In this document: piece by piece, positions 1-7,150 of the stretch | Numbering within the stretch: the stretch's first letter is position 1 | How the letters are laid out: the number at the start of each line of letters is the position of its first letter | Assembly: GCA_963772805.1 (NCBI GenBank) | Contig: CAVYYU010000008.1 | Coordinates: 682,001 to 746,000, forward strand | DNA: 64,000 nt | Reading direction: 5' to 3' | DNA from: Legionella_A sp963772805 | Lineage (GTDB): Bacteria; Pseudomonadota; Gammaproteobacteria; Legionellales; Legionellaceae | Made by a program: the position numbers and the translations under genes | Notes under the pieces: generated by a model | The model's database searches: none | The model's input: only the letters and a program-made list of their open reading frames with translations | What the model was told of the DNA's origin: nothing

Positions 1-814
1 GGAGGGCGTCGCCTTTTTCAAAAATGGACTGATGTCGCTTAATCTCCGGAATGCCTGGAAACATCTCGCCTGTCCCTTTTTCAAAAACAGCGAATTGTTT
101 GTTGTGGTAATCAATAGATATATAAGAGTCTGATTGGAAAATTCGCGTTTTCCTTTCCGTTTTGAAACTAATGCGGCTAGCTGTTACATTGGCAACACAA
201 TGATTTTTAAAGGTAATTCGAGCATTGGCAATATCAATTGCATTCGTTAAAACGGGCGCGCCTTGTGCATCAATGCTTGTAATTGGGCTGTTGACGATAG
301 TTTGAATAATATCAATATCATGAATCATCAAGTCTAATACAACGTTTACATCAGTTCCGCGCGGGTTAAATGGCGCTAATCGCTGCGATTCAATAAACAA
401 CGGATGATTCAGATAAGGATCCACGGCCAAACGCGCCGCGTTAAACCGTTCCATATGGCCTACTTGCAGTTTAACCTGGTGCTTTTCAGCTAACGCGATG
501 AGATCTTTGGCTTGGGTAACTGTTTCAGTAATCGGCTTTTCCACTAAAACATGAATGCCATTCTTTATACAATCTTTAGCAATGGCGTAGTGTTCTCGGG
601 TCGTTGCGGCAATACTGACGGCATCAACCTTGCCAAATAAATCTTGATAATTGAAATAAGCGGGAACATTAAGCTCTTGTGCAACAGCTTCACACGCGCT
701 TGTAGTAAGGTCACAAACACCAACAAGTTCAACATTATCGAGTAACTTATATTTCTGCGCATGAAATCGCCCAAGATAACCCACTCCAATAACGGCACAT
801 TTTAATTTATTCAT
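1..814 (-). CDS. Gfo/Idh/MocA-family NAD(P)-dependent oxidoreductase (3' end beyond window)
   Basis: Reading the minus strand from the ATG at 814 gives an uninterrupted frame to the window edge, about 271 residues, so the C-terminus is missing. The N-terminus has the Rossmann motif GVGYLGRFHAQKY, followed by the VEKPIT motif that marks the family and by a histidine-aspartate motif (MIHDIDI) where the catalytic His lies. The family oxidises or reduces sugars and sugar nucleotides with NAD(P). The GVGYLG-FHAQKY start resembles UDP-GlcNAc 3-dehydrogenases (GnnA type) that sit beside lipid A genes in some bacteria, but this is only a lead because the neighbours lie outside the window. Family membership is confident; the substrate is not known. 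Confidence 0.85.
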   Translation of the reverse strand, partial: MNKLKCAVIGVGYLGRFHAQKYKLLDNVELVGVCDLTTSACEAVAQELNVPAYFNYQDLFGKVDAVSIAATTREHYAIAKDCIKNGIHVLVEKPITETVTQAKDLIALAEKHQVKLQVGHMERFNAARLAVDPYLNHPLFIESQRLAPFNPRGTDVNVVLDLMIHDIDIIQTIVNSPITSIDAQGAPVLTNAIDIANARITFKNHCVANVTASRISFKTERKTRIFQSDSYISIDYHNKQFAVFEKGTGEMFPGIPEIKRHQSIFEKGDAL

Positions 815-1063
815 AGGATGACAACTGGTAAGAATTTGCACTCATTATCGCATTAAGTTAAATACATATCAATTTAGAGTCAATTTCATTTGAAGGAAGA
901 CGGTTTTGTCAAAATTTTTCAGTATATTTTGGAGCGATAGAAAATGCCGAAGATTGGTGTGCTGTTGTCTCATCTGATTCACTGTTTGCACGGGGTTCTA
1001 ATTTCGGTCAAATTTATCCTGTGAAGTGTTCAACAAAGACCGCGGTGCCTAATTTTTTTTGAT

Positions 1064-1104
1064 GCGATGCACATTTATTATCCGATAAGCGATGCAAATT
1101 TATT
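1064..1104. repeat. Two 16-bp direct repeats upstream of the ankyrin-like gene
   Basis: GCGATGCAcATTTATT (1064-1079) and GCGATGCAaATTTATT (1089-1104) differ at one base and are spaced 25 bp start to start. They lie about 180 bp before the gene at 1286, in the 470-bp gap 815-1285 that otherwise shows no gene, hairpin or convincing promoter. Paired direct repeats suggest an activator binding site, but no known box (PmrA or CpxR type) matches clearly. Confidence 0.4.
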
Positions 1105-1285
1105 TTGTGCTCTATAATTACCTCATATAATGATATGTTGCATTTTTTGTATGCAGCGTGAAGCGAGGCGTCATTCATTAATCATCTTTTTGAGGTTTGC
1201 GGGTAACTTGGCTCTAGAGTTTCTGATGTTGTAGCGTCGCCTGTTTTATAGACGGGTAGCTAATTAAATAATACGGGATTCCTTT

Positions 1286-2320
1286 ATGTTCAGAGCAAAG
1301 AATATTAAGACAGCCCCATCACCCAAGAGCGGTGAAGAATTTAAACAGTCTAAGAGCACATTAGCTTCGGCTCATATAAGCGGCTTATTTCAACCGGATA
1401 GCACCCTGGTGCTGTCTAAAATAGAAACAGAAGAAATTACAGACCAACTTAAGAATACAACAACTCTTGATAACTTATTGAAATTTATTGTTTATGGTAA
1501 TCAAAATGCTGCTAAATCAATAATTGAAATTGATCCTAACGTTTTATTGAAGCGTGGAAGCGCAATGGATTATTCAGGTCGAACGATTGAAGGCACACCG
1601 TATCAAATGGCTTTGGGGGCACAAGATTATAATATGGCAGAAATGATTTCATCCTATTTTAGCAGTATTAAAAAGCTTGATGCTCCAGTAGAAATACAAA
1701 AGCAATATAGTGAACAATTCCTTGAAAATGATGAAGGACTATATCTGCCTTATAGCTACACAGCATTAATGAACAAAATTGTTGAATCTAAAAATGATGA
1801 GGATTGCGAGGACGAGCTAGGTGTTTTTAGAGCCAACTTTAAATCCCACAATGAAATAAGAACAGGGTTGCACTTTAATGTTCAATTACTCACTGATGCT
1901 TTCGAGCTCTATATTAAATATTATGAAAATTTCGGTGGCTATAACAGCCGAAAAAATAATTTGTTTTGGTGTCAGGTGGTTGGGTATATTCAGCGCTTTT
2001 TACCAGCCCATTATGCTCAGGCATTTTGTCAGGGGCTAAATCATGTTGCGAAAAAAAGTGACGTGTTAAACCGTAGTTTAAAGTTCAAGGACGATAGCGT
2101 CTATTTTCCTCTTGAGTTGGGTAATGAAGGATTGGGTTTTGATTTTTGTGCAGGGTATTCGTCTATTCCTCGTACGTGGTCCATGCACTGGGGGTCTAGC
2201 AAACAATCAGCCAATGCTACAACAGCCTTTTGGAAAAATTACCTTGCTCATATACAGAACTGCAATGACATTTTATACGGCCAGCTGGCTTTAGATAAAC
2301 CTAAGAACTGGGGAAAGTAG
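1286..2320 (+). CDS. Ankyrin-like hypothetical protein, candidate secreted effector
   Basis: The product is 344 aa with no signal peptide or membrane segment. Residues about 60-130 hold a helical repeat-like stretch containing LLKRGSAMDYSGRTIEGTPY followed by QMALGAQDYNMAEMI. From memory, this DYSGRT motif between two ankyrin-like helix pairs recurs in large paralogous families of Legionella, Coxiella relatives and Berkiella that include Dot/Icm substrates. The rest, rich in aromatic and charged residues, matches nothing I recognise. The ribosome binding site is weak (GGGATTCC before the ATG). It is a lone gene between a divergent oxidoreductase and an insertion sequence, which fits an accessory gene. 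The effector role is an inference. Confidence 0.7.
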   Translation: MFRAKNIKTAPSPKSGEEFKQSKSTLASAHISGLFQPDSTLVLSKIETEEITDQLKNTTTLDNLLKFIVYGNQNAAKSIIEIDPNVLLKRGSAMDYSGRTIEGTPYQMALGAQDYNMAEMISSYFSSIKKLDAPVEIQKQYSEQFLENDEGLYLPYSYTALMNKIVESKNDEDCEDELGVFRANFKSHNEIRTGLHFNVQLLTDAFELYIKYYENFGGYNSRKNNLFWCQVVGYIQRFLPAHYAQAFCQGLNHVAKKSDVLNRSLKFKDDSVYFPLELGNEGLGFDFCAGYSSIPRTWSMHWGSSKQSANATTAFWKNYLAHIQNCNDILYGQLALDKPKNWGK

Positions 2321-2476
2321 CATTGACTTCACCCTGTAATACACTTTTACGTAGGGGGTGAACAGGCGGCTTTTCGTGGGTATTGGTTGGTAAGGTGCAA
2401 ATTTTGAATTTTGGTAGAAACCATAATCCTTTGTGACGGATGTTTTCAAAGTAGTCATTTTGTGTGTTATAAACGC

Positions 2477-2503
2477 ACCGGCTTCAATTATATTGAAGCC
2501 GGT
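2477..2503. terminator. Perfect 12-bp stem hairpin, possible terminator
   Basis: ACCGGCTTCAAT and its exact complement are separated by a 3-base loop (TAT). No T run follows on either strand, so if it ends transcription of the ankyrin-like gene it is not a classical intrinsic terminator. The 2321-2564 gap shows nothing else. Confidence 0.4.
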
Positions 2504-2564
2504 CATTGCGAGCACGTTGTCTAAACGTAGATTGCTCCCAGTCCTAATCCCGCGTAGGATATTA

Positions 2565-2625
2565 GGGGCTGTTGACATTTGATCTCCCCGTCGCCGACGT
2601 ACCGCGGTTTATCCGCGGTATCCAG
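2565..2625 (+). repeat. Left 61-bp terminal inverted repeat of the IS5-type element
   Basis: It matches the right end (3422-3482, complement) at 60 of 61 positions. The inner part contains the palindrome TACCGCGG-TTTAT-CCGCGGTA. A related free-standing palindrome lies at 9922-9950. Confidence 0.85.
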
Positions 2626-2637
2626 GAGCCCCTCATG

Positions 2638-3270
2638 TCAAGTGCATATTTCGTCGTATAAATCGCGCCATGTTGGATTAAGCTCTTCGATTAAATTGAG
2701 TTTCCATTTCCTGCACCAATTTTTGAAGCGTGTTTCACGTCTGGCAACTTCTAAATAAGTACTATGAATCTCATAATAGACCAGCATATGTTCATTCAAA
2801 GGAAGACGTGCAATTAATTCTGGGGCGGCCTTGCTGTCATGCATTTCACCACCCGTAAGATCAAATTCTATTGGAAGGCCAAATGCATCAACAGCCATAT
2901 AAATTTTCGTTGTATTTCCGCCAACGGATTTTCCAATCGCTTGATTTTCTTTACCAATAGCTCCTGCACTGTGTTGATGAGCCCTAACTATCCTTCCATC
3001 AATAAACGCCCATTCAAGATCAGGATCATCCACTAAACATTTAAATATTTTGACCAACTTGTCTTTGCATGACCAGCGGTTAAATTTTTGGTATATTGTA
3101 TTCCAGTTTCCAAACTCTGCTGGCAGGTCTCGCCAAGGACAGCCTACGCGCATACGATACAGCATGGCTTCAACCATAAGACGAAACTCGGGCTTGTCAT
3201 AAATCCCTTGTTGTAGCATGATTATCCCTAGCTTCGACCATACTTCGTCACTGAGCATTAGTCTGGCCAT
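2638..3270 (-). pseudogene. IS5-family transposase truncated and fused to the C-terminal half of a GIY-YIG nuclease
   Basis: The frame codes 210 aa. Residues 1-155 are an IS5-type transposase start: a DUF4096-like N-terminus (GCPWRDLPAEFGNW), the first catalytic Asp in FIDGRIVRAHQH, and GKSVGGNTTKIYM. The second DDE Asp (normally in ADKGYD) and the final Glu are absent. From about residue 157 the protein switches to MLVYYEIHSTYLEVARRE, then KNWCRKWKLNLIEE and NPTWRDLYDEI, which is the second half of a small GIY-YIG (UvrC-like) endonuclease domain; the GIY-YIG motif itself is missing. Both halves are therefore partial and no catalytic activity is expected. It is listed as a pseudogene although the frame is open. 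Confidence 0.8.
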
Positions 3271-3421
3271 TTCAAATTCGTTTTATTTTGGTGTGGGAGC
3301 CGTGATTTTACGAGTTTGATCCTATTTATCAATGGGTTGAAATGTGATTGCTCATGGTGGTGTGTTATCAAAAACGAATTGTAAGGTAAATTAAAAGCAT
3401 TGTGTTTTATACGGGCATTTT

Positions 3422-3482
3422 CTGGATACCGCGGATAAACCGCGGTACGTCGGCGACGGGGATATCAAATGTCAACAGCCCC
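3422..3482 (-). repeat. Right 61-bp terminal inverted repeat of the IS5-type element
   Basis: It is the complement of 2565-2625 with one difference (GATATCCCC here, GATCTCCCC on the left). It lies upstream of the transposase start, so the palindrome also sits in the transposase promoter region. The 3483-3661 stretch beyond it shows no feature. Confidence 0.85.
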
Positions 3483-3661
3483 TATCATACTATTTAAAGG
3501 CCTAGCGCGGGAGAGGGGGCAGATCGAAGTATGCTGAAAATCAGGTGCTCAAATTATGGTTCAGAAGACTGCAAAAAACGTTAGGGCGCGCCAATTGAGT
3601 GCAACTACTGAGTTGACCCATTACCTGGCTCTACTCAAAGCAGACACCACTAAATCGCTGT

Positions 3662-5248
3662 CTATTTGGCATCACTAGAATCACGTAAATAATTTCCATA
3701 TTTCATATATATCTTTTCTTTCATAAAAAGATCAAATAACTCAGCATCAATATGTTCCTCTTCTTTCATTTTTTTGAGGATGTCTAACGCTTGGGTAATT
3801 GGCATGGCTTTTTTATAGGGACGGTCGTTGGCTGTGAGAGCTTCATAAACATCTGCAATCGCAATGATACGAGCCTGCATAGGCAGACTGTCTCCTTTTA
3901 GTCCTTGTGGGTAGCCGGTGCCATTTATTTTCTCATGGTGGGCGCTGGCATAGCGGGGTACATTTTCAAGACCTTTGGGATAAGGTAATGACTCAAGCAT
4001 TTTTCTTGTCACAGTTACATGGTGGTTGATAATTTCCCGTTCACGTGTGGACAGGGTACCCCGTCTGATTTTCAGACATTCAGTTTCGTCTGCTGATAAG
4101 AGGGGTGTTGTCGCTCCTGATGGTGCAACCCATGTCAGTTGCGCTATTTTTTCGATGATTACAATGGTCTCGTCATTTAAGTATTCACCACCTATATTGC
4201 ACTTGCGGATCACTTCACGCCATTCCTGCAATTGGTGTAACTGGTTTTGCAACGATCCATCCTCTTCGGGTATAAATTTATCGTTGGTGAGCTCTTTAAG
4301 CTTTTGTTGCAGTGCTTCAATCATTGCATCGCGTTTCAGTACTTCAAATCGGGTGTCAACCAAATCAATTTTATCAAAAATAGTTTCTAACTTGGTTGCT
4401 TTATCAACAATATATTCAGGTGTGGTAATCTTGCCGCAATCATGTAACCAGGCTGCTACTTGCAGTTCATATTTTTCATCCGGTGTCATTTTGAAGTCTT
4501 TTAGCGGCCCGGTATTGGTACGGCAGGCGGCATCGGCAATCATTTTAGTTAAGATTGGCACACGTCGACAATGTCCGGCTGTGTAGGGTGACTTCTCATC
4601 AATCGCACCAGCAATGAGTTGAATTAAAGCATCAAACAAAAATTTTTGTGCGTTGATGAGGTCTTGTTTGGTAATTGCAACGGCTGCTTGTGAGGCTAGT
4701 GATTCAACTACCTGCTGGTCGAGCTTGGTGAACGCTACAATTTTACCTGTGTTTTTATCGATGGCGTTGATTACTTGTAAAACCCCAATGACCTCGTTGA
4801 GGTGATTAATCATAGGAACACTAAGGAATGACTGAGACCGGTATTTGTGTTTTTTATCAAATTCATGCGTGCCTGAAAAATCATAATGTTTGTCGGTATA
4901 GGAATCTTCAATGACAACCGTTTTCCTGCCGATAACCGCGGCAGAAGATACCATATGGAGGTTTGGATTTCCTTCTTTGTCATGAAGAGGAATAAGGACA
5001 GGCTCAGATTGGTCACTACTGTGTTTGTCAATTTTCAGATTTAGTGAATCAGACATGATGATTTCAAATTTGAGATTATTTTCGTCATAGCGTGAATAAA
5101 GTGTCCCACCATCTGCGTGGGTCAATTCTTTCGCTTTTTTGATAATCAAAGCCATCAGACGCGCGTGATTTTTCTCGCTGGAAAGTGCTAGAGCAATGTC
5201 AGTCAGTTCTTTCAACAAATGAGCAAAATCAATTTCGTTTGTTTCCAT
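3662..5248 (-). CDS. GAF domain plus HD-GYP-type phosphohydrolase
   Basis: The product is 528 aa from the ATG at 5248; an upstream in-frame TTG at 5254 is also possible. Residues about 20-200 form a GAF sensor domain (DGGTLYSRYDENN, FLSVPMINHLNEVIGVLQVIN). The C-terminal half is an HD-GYP module: AGHCRRV, the metal-binding HD dyad in AAWLHDCGKIT, HHVTVTRKMLESLP, and HHEKINGTGYPQGLKGDSLP followed by ARIIAIADVYEALTA. A helical segment of roughly 110 residues separates the HD dyad from the second half, as in a known GAF-HD subclass. Such proteins hydrolyse cyclic di-GMP or a related nucleotide in response to a cytoplasmic signal. No membrane segment is seen. It is a monocistronic gene; the 247-bp gap upstream shows nothing clear. 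Confidence 0.9.
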   Translation of the reverse strand: METNEIDFAHLLKELTDIALALSSEKNHARLMALIIKKAKELTHADGGTLYSRYDENNLKFEIIMSDSLNLKIDKHSSDQSEPVLIPLHDKEGNPNLHMVSSAAVIGRKTVVIEDSYTDKHYDFSGTHEFDKKHKYRSQSFLSVPMINHLNEVIGVLQVINAIDKNTGKIVAFTKLDQQVVESLASQAAVAITKQDLINAQKFLFDALIQLIAGAIDEKSPYTAGHCRRVPILTKMIADAACRTNTGPLKDFKMTPDEKYELQVAAWLHDCGKITTPEYIVDKATKLETIFDKIDLVDTRFEVLKRDAMIEALQQKLKELTNDKFIPEEDGSLQNQLHQLQEWREVIRKCNIGGEYLNDETIVIIEKIAQLTWVAPSGATTPLLSADETECLKIRRGTLSTREREIINHHVTVTRKMLESLPYPKGLENVPRYASAHHEKINGTGYPQGLKGDSLPMQARIIAIADVYEALTANDRPYKKAMPITQALDILKKMKEEEHIDAELFDLFMKEKIYMKYGNYLRDSSDAK

Positions 5249-5495
5249 TAGCAATTCCGGCTAATCTTTATTTGTTAAGTATAGAACACGCGATAGGGAC
5301 TGAATAATTGTGTAAGAGGAGTAAACAGCACAAATGGGTATATGCTAACGAGCGAACTTATGCCCACGTGTGTAAAAAAGACGCGATAATGTCACGATGT
5401 ACTGCTAATAAAGTTTAGTAGGTTGGTCTATAAAGCTTGGTCTATATGATGGCGCTGATTTTGTGGTAGCTGAGAACATACGATCATCAACCTTA

Positions 5496-6896
5496 TTAAT
5501 TAATTGAGTGCTCATGGATGGTATTTTCATTTTTTTTGGCTAATAACCATGGGATCAACACAAATAGACACAAACCTCCGCCCAGAAATAGTTCAAAAAG
5601 CACTCTGTTTTTAATTGGTATTTGAGTTGGAGGTGCAAAACCAATAAGAATTGTCACCACACAGCAGAGCGAGCCTACGCCTGCAACTAGCCACATGCCA
5701 ATATTTCCACCTGGAATTTTATAAGCTCTGACTAAGTGAGAGTGTGAGTAGCGTAATTTGATAGCCGCTGAAAACATAAATACATACACCAACAAGGCCA
5801 TTTGAGCGCATAAATTGCTCAAAATCCAATAAGCGGCATTGATTGAGTCCAGCAAAATAAATAAGCTGCTTAATACGGTAAAAATCAAACCTTGCGTAAC
5901 CAGAATTATCACCGGTGCACCGTGGCGGTTAACGCGTGTAAATGTTTGGGGGATACAGCCATCACGTGCTGATACCAGCAATCCTTTGGTTGGGCCAATG
6001 ATCCATGCTGATACACCGCTTAGGCCACCGATAATAATAAACGCTGCCGTCAATTTGGTCATCCATGGCATGTGATAAGCATTAAAAAAGATGGCGTAGG
6101 CATCGATTAATCCTGACACAACGCTCAGTTTACTTTCAGGCACGACTATGATGATTGCCAGTGATCCAAGTACTAGCGTGGAAAAAATGAGGATAGTGGA
6201 GTACAAGAGCGCGCGCGGGTAATCTCGCTGTGGGTTTTTAACTTCCTCGGCATGAACCGCTGACATCTCCATGCCAAGCAGGCCAAACAATACCGCAGAA
6301 AATAAGGATAAATTACCCAGCGCACTAAAATCTGGGAATATTGAGCCTGAGAAGTCAATTTCAATTGGTCGGCCCTGCACTAACCAGATGATACCTAAGA
6401 TAATGATACCGACCATCGGCACTAACGTACCGATTGTGGCGCCAATAATACTGACAATGCTTGAAACTTTCATGCCAAAACAGTTTAGTAAGGTGAACAG
6501 CCAAAACAAACTGATGATGCTGCCTAATAAATAGTATTTGTGGTTGGCGAGTTCGGGTGAAAAAAGATAGGCCACGGTCGCTGCAATGAATGCAAGAATC
6601 GTGGGGTACCACACCACATTGTAAATCCATTGCAACCAAATGGTAATGAACCCGGCACGACGGCCAAATGCCTCACGCACCCAGATATAGATACCACCTG
6701 TTTCGGGGAAAGTAGTTGCCAGTTCGGCGGCGACTAACGCTACAGGAATAAAAAATGCGACGGCAGCAACCAAATAATAGGATACTAATGATAAGCCAAG
6801 CTTGGCAGTTAATGGCAAGGTGCGCAAACTATCCACAGCAATAACATTGATCATCACTAAGGAAAAAACACTTAAAATTCGTTTCGATTGACTCAC
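5496..6896 (-). CDS. APC-superfamily amino-acid permease (glutamate/GABA antiporter-like)
   Basis: The product is 466 aa with about 12 hydrophobic segments. The N-terminal sequence (VFSLVMINVIAVDSLRTLP) and the conserved ELATTFPETGGIYIWVREAFG of helix 2-3 are typical of the amino acid-polyamine-organocation family, in particular the glutamate:GABA antiporter branch that is expanded in Legionella relatives. It should move amino acids across the inner membrane. The start is a GTG at 6896 with AAGGA a few bases upstream. It stands alone between the HD-GYP gene and aconitase. The substrate cannot be read from the sequence. Confidence 0.85.
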   Translation of the reverse strand: MSQSKRILSVFSLVMINVIAVDSLRTLPLTAKLGLSLVSYYLVAAVAFFIPVALVAAELATTFPETGGIYIWVREAFGRRAGFITIWLQWIYNVVWYPTILAFIAATVAYLFSPELANHKYYLLGSIISLFWLFTLLNCFGMKVSSIVSIIGATIGTLVPMVGIIILGIIWLVQGRPIEIDFSGSIFPDFSALGNLSLFSAVLFGLLGMEMSAVHAEEVKNPQRDYPRALLYSTILIFSTLVLGSLAIIIVVPESKLSVVSGLIDAYAIFFNAYHMPWMTKLTAAFIIIGGLSGVSAWIIGPTKGLLVSARDGCIPQTFTRVNRHGAPVIILVTQGLIFTVLSSLFILLDSINAAYWILSNLCAQMALLVYVFMFSAAIKLRYSHSHLVRAYKIPGGNIGMWLVAGVGSLCCVVTILIGFAPPTQIPIKNRVLFELFLGGGLCLFVLIPWLLAKKNENTIHEHSIN

Positions 6897-7090
6897 GCGA
6901 AGTCCTTAACTCTATGAATTATAAATATAATTCGGCTAAAACATTTTACGTAACTGGATTCCCTGCTTTTCCTAGAGGAGAGGGGAATAATGCGCTAAAT
7001 ATATTCTTGGAGAATTCTACCCGGCAAAGGATGAAAATTAACAGGTTAACACTCTAAATGCAATGAATGGCATTCGGGACATGAACCGTA

Positions 7091-7118
7091 CCCCGTATTA
7101 GCATAGCGTAATACGGGG
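7091..7118. terminator. 10-bp stem hairpin downstream of acnA
   Basis: CCCCGTATTA and TAATACGGGG form a perfect stem around an 8-base loop, 33 bp after the aconitase stop codon on the minus strand. There is no T run, so it may stop transcription weakly or protect the 3' end. The remainder of the 6897-7150 gap shows nothing. Confidence 0.5.
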
Positions 7119-7150
7119 AGGGCTTGTGTCGGATGATACTAACCTCAGAT

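Larger units (their letters stand above)
2565..3482. mobile_element. IS5-family (IS427-like) element, 918 bp, with 61-bp terminal repeats
   Basis: The ends start GGGGCTGTTGACA, as in IS427-group elements, and are flanked by TA on both sides (2563-2564 and 3483-3484), a plausible 2-bp target duplication. The two ends match over 61 bp with a single mismatch, much longer than the short inverted repeats usual for IS5. The single gene inside is a transposase that has lost its catalytic C-terminus. The element therefore looks non-autonomous, but it could move if an intact relative is elsewhere in the genome. Confidence 0.85.

Noticed and set aside
565..798. A 77-aa minus-strand frame at the left edge
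   Set aside because: It is a shadow of the Gfo/Idh/MocA gene, which reads in another minus frame from 814 with clear family motifs.
2291..2578. A 95-aa minus-strand frame crossing the IS boundary
   Set aside because: Its start lies inside the IS terminal repeat and the rest is intergenic sequence with a hairpin; no recognisable composition or ribosome binding site.
3662..5248. The long segment between the HD dyad and the second half of the HD-GYP domain as a novel insertion
   Set aside because: Similar GAF-HD proteins with a DKATKLETIxDxI segment are, to my recollection, a known subclass, so it is not reported as new.
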